Both the position numbers and the translations under genes were made by a program. The notes under the pieces are model-generated. The model did no database searches. It was given only the letters and a program-made list of their open reading frames with translations, and was not told the DNA's origin. A stretch of 64,000 nucleotides of DNA from JAAYOS01 sp050950785 (lineage in GTDB: Bacteria; Bacillota; Clostridia; Oscillospirales; JAAYOS01): contig JBMNIG010000021.1 of NCBI GenBank assembly GCA_050950785.1, positions 1 to 64,000 on the forward strand, given 5' to 3'. Positions 17,365-25,777 of this stretch are shown piece by piece. Every line of letters starts with the position of its first letter. The stretch's first letter is position 1.

Positions 17365-18576
17365 CTAACCGCTAATAAGAGGATACTTCCCTTCTTCAGC
17401 TATACGCTTGTTGAGTTCATCGATATATAGCTGCTCATCAACCGGCAGCTCCACTTCTTTACCAAGCCAGCTTGAAAGTAGTATGGCATTTGCGACCATG
17501 ACACCGTTTATACCTTCACTTCCCTGCGCGATAAGTGGTTTTCCATCAAGGATATTTGCGGCAAAATCCTCAAGGACCTTTGCATGCTGACTGTTGAAAG
17601 GGCGGGAATCATCAGTAAAGTCGATCACCTCTTCGTCATATACGGCGTCCGATTTGCCTGTCATAAAGAGCGTCATGACATCACGCATCGACATCTCTTT
17701 GTTCATTACGTTTTCAGGTTTCTTCAAGCGTTTTACTACAGCTCTCTTGCTATCTTCAACGACTATCTTGCCACCGTCAAACAGCATCTCAAATCTATCT
17801 GTACCTAACACATCATGGGTGCAAGTGATAAAAACACCTGTGGCCCCATCGCCATAGTCAAACATAGCAGTCACTTCGTCTTCTACTACGATGTCGCGCT
17901 GATATCCATATTTGCAGTTAGAATAAACCTTTTTAGGCATACCACAGATCCACTGCATAAGATCCAACTGATGGGGAGCCTGGTTCACAAGAACTCCACC
18001 GCCTTCACCGCCCCAGGTTGCACGCCATGCGCTCTGTTCATAATAGCCCTGTGGTCTCCACCATGTAGTAATGATCCAATTGGCGCGGCGCATTTTCCCC
18101 AGCTCACCGCTGGATACTATCTCTTTTAGCCTTATATAAAGTGGGTTTGTGCGCTGGTTAAACATCATAGCATAGGTGAGATTGGGTTTGGTTGCAGCAT
18201 ATTCGTTAAGTTCGCGAACCTGTTTTGTGTATACACCTGCTGGCTTTTCACTGATAACATGGATATCCCGCTTAAGCGCTTCCATTGCAACAACGGCATG
18301 ATCATAGTGAGGAAGTGTTGTGACGACAGCATCCACATTACCACTTTCCAACATATCGATATAGCTCTCATAAAAAGGAATGTTAGGCAGCTTTTCTTCA
18401 CATAGTTCCTTCTTCTTTGAGTCGGTATCACAAAGCGCTCCCAATTCCATATTAGGTATTATGTTACTATCAAATCCAAGTGGACTGTCGCTGACGAGAT
18501 TCACTCCGGTAAGCATCGAAGCGTAAAGTCCACCTTGAGCACCCACACCAACAATTCCAAGTCTAACTTTTTTCAT
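17365..18576 (-). CDS. Gfo/Idh/MocA-family NAD(P)-dependent oxidoreductase
   Basis: A 403-residue dehydrogenase, longer than its neighbour at 15400. The Rossmann loop is RLGIVGVGAQGGLYAS, the EKP motif is VISEKPAGVY, and the catalytic segment is GGGVLVNQAPHQLDLMQW. GGAGTG precedes the ATG. Within the operon it sits between the two TIM-barrel genes. It likely oxidises a sugar or glycoside hydroxyl; which position and which sugar cannot be read from the sequence. Confidence 0.85.
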   Translation of the reverse strand: MKKVRLGIVGVGAQGGLYASMLTGVNLVSDSPLGFDSNIIPNMELGALCDTDSKKKELCEEKLPNIPFYESYIDMLESGNVDAVVTTLPHYDHAVVAMEALKRDIHVISEKPAGVYTKQVRELNEYAATKPNLTYAMMFNQRTNPLYIRLKEIVSSGELGKMRRANWIITTWWRPQGYYEQSAWRATWGGEGGGVLVNQAPHQLDLMQWICGMPKKVYSNCKYGYQRDIVVEDEVTAMFDYGDGATGVFITCTHDVLGTDRFEMLFDGGKIVVEDSKRAVVKRLKKPENVMNKEMSMRDVMTLFMTGKSDAVYDEEVIDFTDDSRPFNSQHAKVLEDFAANILDGKPLIAQGSEGINGVMVANAILLSSWLGKEVELPVDEQLYIDELNKRIAEEGKYPLISG

Positions 18577-18588
18577 ACCTACACTCCT

Positions 18589-19455
18589 CTATAGTAATAT
18601 ATTGTCTGTTATTTTCTTCAAAGAAGCTAAAGCTTTGCTATACAGACTTAAGCTACTCATTTCTTTTTCTGAGACCACCGAGTCCTTCTCAAGAGTATCC
18701 AACCCAACAAAAGATCCCAGATGGGGTTCCAGCGAAAGAAACATGTCTGATTGGTCGCCGTTGTATGCAATATCATATAGTATTTCCCGAATTTGACCAT
18801 CACCCTCGCCGGCAGGGACAATTGAGTTATCTGATGCATTCGCGTCCTTTATGTGCATATATGCTACATGCTGCTTGAGAAGCCTAAATGCCGCCAGTGT
18901 ATCCACTCCGCACTGAACGAAATTTGCAGGGTCAAAGGCAGCTTTGAGGCCATATGGTGCTAACGCTGTCAAAATTTCATTGCAGCGAGTATCATTGTCC
19001 CCATATATTCCTTTTTCATTCTCATGGATCAAGGTGATGCCGTGTTTCTCAGCGACAACAGCCATTGCACCAAGACGGTCTATAACTGTTGCGGAATATT
19101 GATCAATATTCACATCTTTTCCTTGGGGAACATAAAAACTGAAGATGCGAATAAATCTCGTCTCAAAAATTTTAGCTAAGTCAAGTACATGCAAAAATCT
19201 CTTCATCTCGTCTGCAAATGGGCTGTCAATATCAACTTTGCCTATGGGAGAGCCAAGAGATGATACACCAATTCCGTTCCTATCCAGTTTACTTTTCACT
19301 TCCTTAGCTTTATCAATGGTCAAATCTGCTATGTTTTCACCGTCAACAAAACGTAAAACCAGATGAGAAAGTCCCAATTGCTTAACACCGGCTATCTGCT
19401 CATCAATGTTTGGAGAAATCTCATCACTGAAACCTGATATTATAAAACGGCTCAC
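18589..19455 (-). CDS. TIM-barrel sugar phosphate isomerase/epimerase-family protein
   Basis: First gene of the four-gene operon; 288 residues. The barrel fold is recognised from ISGFSDEISPNIDEQIAGV, then ITLIHENEKGIYG, KAAFDPANFVQCG, YMHIKDANA and FLSLEPHLGSF, which supply the usual Glu, Asp, His, Glu metal ligands. The start is GTG at 19455 after AAAAGGAG. It differs clearly from the barrel protein at 16444, so two distinct isomerase/lyase steps are encoded. Confidence 0.83.
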   Translation of the reverse strand: MSRFIISGFSDEISPNIDEQIAGVKQLGLSHLVLRFVDGENIADLTIDKAKEVKSKLDRNGIGVSSLGSPIGKVDIDSPFADEMKRFLHVLDLAKIFETRFIRIFSFYVPQGKDVNIDQYSATVIDRLGAMAVVAEKHGITLIHENEKGIYGDNDTRCNEILTALAPYGLKAAFDPANFVQCGVDTLAAFRLLKQHVAYMHIKDANASDNSIVPAGEGDGQIREILYDIAYNGDQSDMFLSLEPHLGSFVGLDTLEKDSVVSEKEMSSLSLYSKALASLKKITDNILL

Positions 19456-19676
19456 ACTATAACTCCTTTTCTACTCATATTCCGAAACAGGTCTAGTATC
19501 TACTGTTGATGGGATCCGCTGTTTGCCTTGATAACAACAGTTTCAAAGGATTAAACATAAGTTTCTTCTATAACTGATTTTACAGCAAACAGAAAGCCTT
19601 AACTCCAGCCTTCTGAAAATATCCAAACGAAATCTTATAAACGTTACTTACTTGAAACAATATTAGCTTAAACTAT

Positions 19677-19705
19677 ATTATAATTCAAAAACTCTAAATA
19701 ATGAA
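19677..19705 (-). promoter_or_regulatory. Probable sigma-A promoter of the Gfo/isomerase operon
   Basis: On the minus strand TTCATT (19705-19700) is followed after 17 bases by a perfect TATAAT (19682-19677). This would give a leader of about 215 bases before the GTG start at 19455, long enough for RNA-level control, although no known riboswitch was recognised. Confidence 0.4.
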
Positions 19706-19967
19706 TTGCTATAATTGCGGAATGTTGATTTTTTATTGCAAATATTGCTTACTGATCAAAGCATGACTTAAGCGGAGTCTAGTCGCTCTCCAAACCAAGC
19801 CCACCACAGTCCATATCCCTGTGTACACCAGTCTGTTGCACTCATACCGCTAGCACTGCATTCTGCTCCCGCCAGTCTGTCCTTCGCATTATATTCCCCC
19901 ACAATTTATTGGGTTTATCTCATATTTCAAACGTTGCATACGATACGCCCTATTTTTGAGCGCTTAC

Positions 19968-20008
19968 AAAGAAAGAAGGGTAGGAAGAAAGAAAGAAAGA
20001 AAGAAGGA
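19968..20008. repeat. GAAA-unit simple repeat
   Basis: A run of GAAA units with two interruptions. It may vary in length by slippage. It is placed next to the MFS terminator stem. Confidence 0.7.
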
Positions 20009-20010
20009 AT

Positions 20011-20086
20011 AAAAAGGAACATGTTTCTTCGTTCGGCTATAAGCTACCACTCATAACACACAACCAAAGGAGAAGAAACATGTTCC
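20011..20086 (-). terminator. Long-stem terminator of the MFS gene
   Basis: Perfect 15-base arms GGAACATGTTTCTTC (20016-20030) and its complement at 20072-20086 with a 41-base loop. On the minus strand the stem is followed by TTTTTATTCC and a CTTT-rich tail, which fits a Rho-independent terminator for the gene ending at 20148, but the loop is unusually large. Confidence 0.55.
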
Positions 20087-20147
20087 AGATGGGTATTACA
20101 GCGCGATACAGTGTGTTCTCCGTTTTAGCATCTACTTTAGCCTCCAC

Positions 20148-21425
20148 TTAAGCCTCAGCCTCCGCTTCTGCTGCGGCTTCGACTTTGGCTTCGTTATCGG
20201 GCTTTACCCGCCATGCTACAAATAGGTTGCCGAGGGAGAGGATCGCTGCCATGAAGAAAACGTATTGGGGACCAAACTGTGTCCAGATGAAACCGCTCAG
20301 CTGGGCCGCAAGGATCGCTACGATGTGGTCTAGGCTCGTGCCTGTTGAGAGGACGGATGTTATCTCCGATTGGTCATAAGCTATTGAGCGCAGATAGACC
20401 GATTTCACTATGCTCAACTGCATGGACAGCCGATCCAATATGAAGAGGAGATATACGAGCATAACCGATAATCCAGAGCCCGCTATCGCATTCTCAGATA
20501 TATACCACACCACAAAACCATATATGGTATATACAAATATGAAGATCAACGCTTCGGTGAACAGCATAAACCTGATTCCAAGCTTGTCCATCACCTTACC
20601 CACCAGCCGCAGAAAGAAGATGCCTATGAAGCTGCTGATGATGGTTAGGAGTGACATGATATCTGCACCCTTCAGCAGTAGGTCAACTATAACCCACGAA
20701 CCGAACACAAATGCTATCTGCTTTTGGACACCATGCAGAATGGTCAATATATAGTAATATCGATAACGATATCTAAACACGAGGCGGAATTTTTTACTGC
20801 CCCCGGATATTGACATCCCTTTAGTATATTTAACAAGGAACAGAGATGCCACGATTGCCACCGCAAAAATACATGCACCTAAGATAAATATCCATTTAAT
20901 ATCTGACGAGAAGGAGAACGAACCGGTCCTGAAGCCGAAAAAGACGATGATTCCAGCAAGGAAGCTCACGAGAGTTCTTATGCTGCCGTATTGGCCCATC
21001 CGTTGTCCGACTTTATCGGACTCTGCGAGGCTCATGCCTATTGAATCTGACAGTGGCATAAACAAGTGCATCCCAAGGGAGTTGGTGAAGAGGAATATTA
21101 GCATGATACCAAAGGGCGGAGTGAGGAGCCCTAGTGCCATCAGACTTATTGAGGCGAGAATCTGTGTAACGACAACAGTTTTGACATCGCCCAGAAAGGA
21201 TAAGCCGCCGATTACGAGTGCGCACAGCAGGCCCGGGAGCTCTCTCGGAAACTCGATGAAAGCGCGTTGGGAGGCGGTCACGTTATAGACCTCTTTGAAG
21301 TAGTTTGAGAACACTGAGTCACCCATGTTATTTCCAAGAGCAACTACCGCAATGAGAATCAGAAAGAGCATCATTTCAATTCTGATTCCCTTGTTGAGCA
21401 GCTTATCCTTGATTTTATCTCTCAT
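20148..21425 (-). CDS. Major facilitator superfamily transporter
   Basis: A 425-residue membrane carrier with about twelve hydrophobic segments; the N-terminal half carries VALGNNMGDSVFSNYFKEV and the loop SDKVGQRMGQYGSIRT between helices 4 and 5, the typical MFS position for a conserved R/G loop. The last residues are an acidic EAEAEA tail. Starts with ATG after GAGG. Monocistronic, with its own terminator. Its position after the Gfo/isomerase operon on the same strand suggests sugar or glycoside uptake; MFS genes also occur in C-glycoside clusters, but substrate is not visible. Confidence 0.88.
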   Translation of the reverse strand: MRDKIKDKLLNKGIRIEMMLFLILIAVVALGNNMGDSVFSNYFKEVYNVTASQRAFIEFPRELPGLLCALVIGGLSFLGDVKTVVVTQILASISLMALGLLTPPFGIMLIFLFTNSLGMHLFMPLSDSIGMSLAESDKVGQRMGQYGSIRTLVSFLAGIIVFFGFRTGSFSFSSDIKWIFILGACIFAVAIVASLFLVKYTKGMSISGGSKKFRLVFRYRYRYYYILTILHGVQKQIAFVFGSWVIVDLLLKGADIMSLLTIISSFIGIFFLRLVGKVMDKLGIRFMLFTEALIFIFVYTIYGFVVWYISENAIAGSGLSVMLVYLLFILDRLSMQLSIVKSVYLRSIAYDQSEITSVLSTGTSLDHIVAILAAQLSGFIWTQFGPQYVFFMAAILSLGNLFVAWRVKPDNEAKVEAAAEAEAEA

Positions 21426-21745
21426 GATTCAACCTCGTTATATGTAATGTAATGTAATGTGATGCGATTTAATGCGTTGTGGTGTGATGTGAAATGAGCA
21501 GAAATCGAAGTATTGTGTGAATGTTGAGGGGGATAGCGACACTCTTATGCGAAAAAATGTCATAGAATATGCGGTGTGTCACACATCACCCTTAGAAAAT
21601 CCGCACAAAGCTTAAGAATTTACGCAAAAACTGTGATTGGCGAGCATCTAAGATAATTGAAACCAAAACAAGATGCACAATTAACCTTCATTATAGCACT
21701 AATCAACAGTGATATTCAATACCCTGTCGCCCTGCACCCTGTCAA
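21426..21745. other. Intergenic region upstream of the MFS gene with TGTAA repeats
   Basis: Just before the MFS start, the sequence is built of near-repeats of ATGTA/TGATG (about 21440-21490). No gene or convincing promoter was identified in the rest. Confidence 0.4.
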
Positions 21746-21790
21746 AAAAATACCGCAGACAGATACAGTGTATCAATCTGCGGTATTTTA
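21746..21790. terminator. Bidirectional terminator downstream of hicB
   Basis: Arms AAATACCGCAGA (21748-21759) and TCTGCGGTATTT (21777-21788) with an inner GATAC/GTATC pairing, flanked by A-tract on the left and T-tract on the right. Ends hicAB on the minus strand. Confidence 0.85.
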
Positions 21791-21808
21791 GTTAAGCGAA
21801 CTTAGCTT

Positions 21809-22213
21809 CTATATTGTGCTCTTTTGTAATCTATACTTTTGGTTTCTAGCTTCAGGGGCGTATGCTGTATCGTATTTTGTTAGTAGGTACAAACAATACT
21901 GGTTCATACTTATTCCTTCACGTTTTGCCCCCTCAGAAAGCTGCCGATGCAGAGATTTGGGTATTCGCAATTTGAACTGTCCTGAGTAGGTTTCGTCGGA
22001 GGAGGGCTCGGGTATTTCATAACCACTATCAATTGCTGCCTCGAGCCACGCTCTTTTTGCATCTCTAGCCATTTCAATTAGTTTCTCAGCTGTATCCGCA
22101 TAAGTGATACACCCTTTTAGATCTGGATAGGTTGCCACATACCCGCCTTCGATGGGATCTTCAATAACCTCCAACCTGTATGGCAGCTTCATATATTCAT
22201 CAATCGTTCTCAT
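21809..22213 (-). CDS. hicB: HicB-family antitoxin
   Basis: Antitoxin that binds HicA and represses the operon. The N-terminal half is the HicB RNase-H-like fold (GGYVATYPDLKGCITYAD, TAEKLIEMARDAKRAWLEAA); the C-terminal part is a ribbon-helix-helix DNA-binding segment (FKLRIPKSLHRQLSEGAKRE). The ATG at 22213 has GAGGAGG eight bases upstream, better than the longer frame. Its start overlaps the hicA stop by 14 bases, the usual coupled arrangement. Confidence 0.92.
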   Translation of the reverse strand: MRTIDEYMKLPYRLEVIEDPIEGGYVATYPDLKGCITYADTAEKLIEMARDAKRAWLEAAIDSGYEIPEPSSDETYSGQFKLRIPKSLHRQLSEGAKREGISMNQYCLYLLTKYDTAYAPEARNQKYRLQKSTI

Positions 22214-22457
22214 GTTGATTCGCCTCCTCATTCAGAATAATGTCACGAATCATCTTAATGTATACAATTTTGACTGGTTCATCCTTTGGAATAGTTATAG
22301 GAGCACATCCGCTTTTGCGAAAGGTGTAATGACTACTTCCGCCGCTAGATCCCTTCATTTCGTAACCGTAACTATCCATGATTTTGCATACTTCACGAAA
22401 TCTTATGTCTTTTGATAGTTTATGTACACGACTCAGCAATTTATCCCACTTTGACAT
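22200..22457 (-). CDS. hicA: HicA-family mRNA interferase toxin
   Basis: A small double-stranded-RNA-binding-fold toxin that cuts or blocks mRNAs. The family signature with the catalytic His is GSSGGSSHYTFRKSG, and the N-terminus SKWDKLLSRV is typical. The ATG at 22457 has AAGGAG six bases before it; the longer frame upstream has no ribosome site. About 85 residues, first gene of the toxin-antitoxin pair. Confidence 0.92.
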   Translation of the reverse strand: MSKWDKLLSRVHKLSKDIRFREVCKIMDSYGYEMKGSSGGSSHYTFRKSGCAPITIPKDEPVKIVYIKMIRDIILNEEANQHEND

Positions 22458-22748
22458 CTTTAACTCCTTTATTATTATATGTGGTGTTACATATGGTGTC
22501 AATATTTGTTTGTGAAAAATTTATGTCCACTCATCAAATATAATGATATCAAACCAGCAGTCCGAAAAAAGAGACAGTTCTAGTGATAATTTAGATTTAG
22601 TACTAGCTTAGATATTTAATCGCTGTCTCGAGAATGTCCTAATTATTTATTAAAGGAACGAATATTATTTGCTTGGCATTTTGTTAGATCAAACTTTTTC
22701 ACACAATGTTTTACCAACCAGTGTGGGGGATAGTGACGAAACACTGCT

Positions 22749-23516
22749 TTATTTTCGTTCCAACTTTTCAAGTAGCTCATTGAACCACTTTTCGGCAAGA
22801 GGGATCCTTTCTGAAATATCATCCAATGAAGTAAGCTGCGCAAAATATTCAAGCTTATTTAGATCTTCTTTTGGAATATGTTGCGATATATGTACTAGAT
22901 AATAATCCACATGTGCAGGTGTATATATCAGTCTCAAAATGTCTATAAGAGGCTCCAAAACATATCGATTATAGTATGCATATGCCTCAAGGTACTGGCC
23001 TCTCAAAACGTACTTTTTCACCCTTGAATGTTGGCTATAATAATATTTGCACTCATCCAGCCGTTCGGCGTTCCAACTTTCATATTTAGCCGGGTTTGGA
23101 CCTACTAATCTCAAAACATTTGCTTTATCAAATATTACATCAATAGATTCAATCAAATCATCCTTTATGTATTCGCTTTCATTTGAAGGACGGCTGTGGA
23201 GTTGCCAGCAAAAATCGATCATCAAGTACTCCGAAGTATTTTTTAAATGATATATTCGTTGGCGTATCTTTGGATGGCCGTGCTTGACTATATATTTATA
23301 ATCAATTGCAGACAGGCCGGAAAGAGCATTTTCAACAGCTTGATAGGCTTCATCTTCGTATTCGTCCTCGAAGTCCACCCAAATGTCAATATCCGAATAT
23401 TCGTCCACCATGCCGGTTGCGTCGGCACCTTCAAGCCACATTGCATAAATAAAATGCAGTGGCTCCAATTTTTCTCTAAGCCGGTCAATTATCTGATTAC
23501 GCTCAATAATATTCAT
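22749..23516 (-). CDS. Nucleotidyltransferase (aminoglycoside-adenylyltransferase-like)
   Basis: A 255-residue pol-beta-superfamily nucleotidyltransferase. The Gly-x-x-x-Gly and Asp-x-Asp core is GADATGMVDEYSDIDIWVDF (about residues 30-49), and the third acid is likely in YLMIDFCWQL. The C-terminal half is helical, as in aminoglycoside or lincosamide nucleotidyltransferases. It could inactivate a drug, but many such genes have other substrates. Single gene. Confidence 0.8.
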   Translation of the reverse strand: MNIIERNQIIDRLREKLEPLHFIYAMWLEGADATGMVDEYSDIDIWVDFEDEYEDEAYQAVENALSGLSAIDYKYIVKHGHPKIRQRIYHLKNTSEYLMIDFCWQLHSRPSNESEYIKDDLIESIDVIFDKANVLRLVGPNPAKYESWNAERLDECKYYYSQHSRVKKYVLRGQYLEAYAYYNRYVLEPLIDILRLIYTPAHVDYYLVHISQHIPKEDLNKLEYFAQLTSLDDISERIPLAEKWFNELLEKLERK

Positions 23517-23848
23517 TTTCCATCCAACCCTTCTACTACAACATCAGCTATTCATTTACGACATTATATAATAATTTGGCAATCATTTACACTCCCAACT
23601 TTATTCTACGATGACGTTATGCTAAATCTATCAAAAATATTTGATATTTGATCAAATTGCGTTCCTCTCTCAGGTGACATAATCTTATTTGCTTCGTGGA
23701 CAGTATGCGGAGTCCTATTATGCATCATCTATAATGTGTCGAAATGGGAAGAATAACGCAAAAGGGTAAACTATGTTTGCTCTTCTAAAAAAATATGTTA
23801 AAATATCATTATAGACAAAGGAAATAAAATATTACGGAGGATATTTTT
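23517..23848. other. Divergent intergenic region
   Basis: Divides the leftward nucleotidyltransferase from the rightward isomerase gene. The rightward promoter is annotated at 23777-23804. No gene or strong repeat was seen in the rest. Confidence 0.4.
23777..23804 (+). promoter_or_regulatory. Probable sigma-A promoter (extended -10)
   Basis: TTGCTC, 16-base spacer, then TGTTAAAAT, an extended -10 with TG upstream of TAAAAT. The transcript would begin about 40 bases before the start codon at 23849. Confidence 0.5.
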
Positions 23849-24733
23849 ATGAAAGTTGGAATCGGAACTTACTCATTTGGAGGAATCGCCAGTTATCTCG
23901 GACTTGGACCAACTCTTCTTGAGAAGTTTAAGACCATCAAGGAACTAGGTTTCTCAAGTGTTGAGCTGCTGCCTGTTGATCTCGATAACGATGTCGAGGA
24001 CATTAAAAAGTGGCTTGATGAAACAGGCCTTGAGGTCACCTCTGTTCACGCCGAACCGACAGAGGATATAGTTAAAAAGATGGCCGCCATAGGCGGTAAA
24101 GCCGTTATATGGGCGGGAACGCCTTTCTGCAACAAAGCAGAGGCAATCGAGGTCGCAAAGCAGCTTGACGAGATGGCTGAAATGGCGGAGCCTTACGGTA
24201 TCAAAATCGGATATCACAACCATCATCAGGAATTCTTTTTCGACGAAGGAAAATCCCTTCTTGAGCACCTCCTGGACAACAGCACAAAATGCTATTCGCA
24301 GCTTGACTGTGGATGGGCAATGTATGGTGGAATGTACCCACCCTATTTTATCCGCAAATACAGAAACCGCATCATTTCTATACATGTAAAAGAGAACAGC
24401 AAGGTCATGGGACCTGGCGGTACCCCCGCATCACGTCATGCTCCTCGCAAAAATATGGCCTCAGCTTTCGCCAACGTGAAAGAGCTACCTATTGAGGAGC
24501 GTCAGAAAATCCTCGATGGCTTTACAAAGAGGGCTGCTGAGGGCTCAAGCCGATTCAATGTTCAGTGTAAAATGGGAGCACCCGAGTCCAACATAGACTG
24601 GAAAGAGATCAAAAAAGCCCTTGATGAGCAAGACTTTGAGGCTTTCTGGGTCGTCGAACGCGAAGGCTTCTATGATGAACATGACAAGTGCATAGCAGAA
24701 GACTGCGCTTGGATCAAGGCGAATATTCAATAG
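23849..24733 (+). CDS. TIM-barrel sugar phosphate isomerase/epimerase-family protein
   Basis: A 294-residue AP-endonuclease-2-fold barrel. Metal-binding candidates are IGYHNHHQEFFFDEG, YSQLDCGWAMYGGMYPP, IISIHVKENS and the C-terminal FWVVEREGF. A GGAGG site precedes the ATG. Closest in style to IolE/inosose-dehydratase-like proteins; exact reaction unknown. It is monocistronic with its own promoter and terminator, unlike the other three barrel proteins of the window that pair with an oxidoreductase. Confidence 0.85.
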   Translation: MKVGIGTYSFGGIASYLGLGPTLLEKFKTIKELGFSSVELLPVDLDNDVEDIKKWLDETGLEVTSVHAEPTEDIVKKMAAIGGKAVIWAGTPFCNKAEAIEVAKQLDEMAEMAEPYGIKIGYHNHHQEFFFDEGKSLLEHLLDNSTKCYSQLDCGWAMYGGMYPPYFIRKYRNRIISIHVKENSKVMGPGGTPASRHAPRKNMASAFANVKELPIEERQKILDGFTKRAAEGSSRFNVQCKMGAPESNIDWKEIKKALDEQDFEAFWVVEREGFYDEHDKCIAEDCAWIKANIQ

Positions 24734-24780
24734 TAAAGTAGAGAATTATTGAACAGAAGCATGGTACAGTAATTAAATTG

Positions 24781-24825
24781 GACATGCTGCTATGTCGGGT
24801 TATTAGCATAGCAGCATGTCATTTT
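24781..24825. terminator. Bidirectional terminator
   Basis: Perfect 14-base arms GACATGCTGCTATG and CATAGCAGCATGTC, 12-base loop, then ATTTTT. Lies between two convergent genes. Confidence 0.9.
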
Positions 24826-24829
24826 TAGT

Positions 24830-25414
24830 CTAATTTTTTGCAGGATCGTAACCAACTACAGTCCATATCCCGGTGCTGTCCTGCCTTACCAAGCGTTCAA
24901 GAAAAACCCTGCTAACAGGACTGCTTTTGTCTAGGACCTCTACTATTGCCCTTATACCGTCGTTTTTTACTATCCTTAAGTCCTCATATCTTATAGGATA
25001 TTCTCCCTCGATGCCTTCCGGAGATATCTGCAAGCTGACAAACACTTGTGCTACAAATATCGGATCAAGCCTCCACGGTGAATGCCCTTCGTCCACACTT
25101 TTTTGTGTATTTTTCTCTACTTCAATATCATATGGCACATCTATCTTTGGCTTGTCCATACATTCATCGATTTCATTTGGAATTTGCAGGTCCTGATCTG
25201 TCATATCTGTCTCGAGCATACCACGGTATGCTATAACTTCCTGAAAAGTTTTTTTAATGGAATAAACAATGCTTGTTTCATCATTAACTAAGAATATTTG
25301 ATTGAACACAACAGCCAAAAGTGCTATTGCAGCCACCACAGCAGCCGCTCTGTACCATATTCTCTTTGGTTTTTCATTTCTATTATTTTTCGCTGATTCG
25401 CTGTCATTTGTCAT
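24830..25414 (-). CDS. Hypothetical single-pass membrane protein
   Basis: About 194 residues. A hydrophilic N-terminus of some 18 residues is followed by one membrane segment (AAAVVAAIALLAVVFNQIFLV) and an outside domain rich in acidic residues ending with TGIWTVVGYDPAKN. This layout resembles anti-sigma-factor-like or Clostridium-type secreted-domain proteins, but there is no sigma factor next to it and I do not recognise the family. ATG at 25414 after GGGGGTG is preferred to a GTG four codons upstream. Single gene. Confidence 0.65.
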   Translation of the reverse strand: MTNDSESAKNNRNEKPKRIWYRAAAVVAAIALLAVVFNQIFLVNDETSIVYSIKKTFQEVIAYRGMLETDMTDQDLQIPNEIDECMDKPKIDVPYDIEVEKNTQKSVDEGHSPWRLDPIFVAQVFVSLQISPEGIEGEYPIRYEDLRIVKNDGIRAIVEVLDKSSPVSRVFLERLVRQDSTGIWTVVGYDPAKN

Positions 25415-25671
25415 GATATTAAACACCCCCGTTGTCTATTTGTCTTATATAGTCTTCCCTCTTTCATTGTATTGATTATTCTGCTCGTTCAGCTTTACGG
25501 TGCAATACCCAATTCAAGCCAATCCACCAACTTCGCCGTCAATAATTTGTATTAATCTCAGAAAAATATATATACTACAGTAATGCATTCGTAGCTATAC
25601 GGCAAAGAACATTTTGCAGACATGACGACCATAGCAGATAAAGAAGTGTTTTATGCATAGCCAATAAAATA

Positions 25672-25721
25672 CAACCCTCGTTATAAGAAACAATAAGTGT
25701 TGTACCTTATAACGAGGGTTG
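25672..25721 (-). terminator. Terminator of the restriction-modification operon
   Basis: Perfect 16-base arms CAACCCTCGTTATAAG (25672-25687) and complement (25706-25721) with an 18-base loop, followed on the minus strand by TATTTTATT. The rest of the 25415-25777 gap shows no gene. Confidence 0.85.
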
Positions 25722-25777
25722 AGATTCGGGTGTCAAAAGTTGATTTGATCCTTTATTGCACAGCGCGAGTTTGTTAG

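Larger units (their letters stand above)
19456..20010. other. Intergenic region with operon promoter and a GAAA simple repeat
   Basis: No gene is seen. It contains the proposed promoter of the four-gene operon (19677-19705), no clear coding remains between 19760 and 19960, and a purine-rich GAAA tandem tract at 19968-20008 that on the minus strand forms the T-rich tail of the MFS terminator. Confidence 0.5.
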
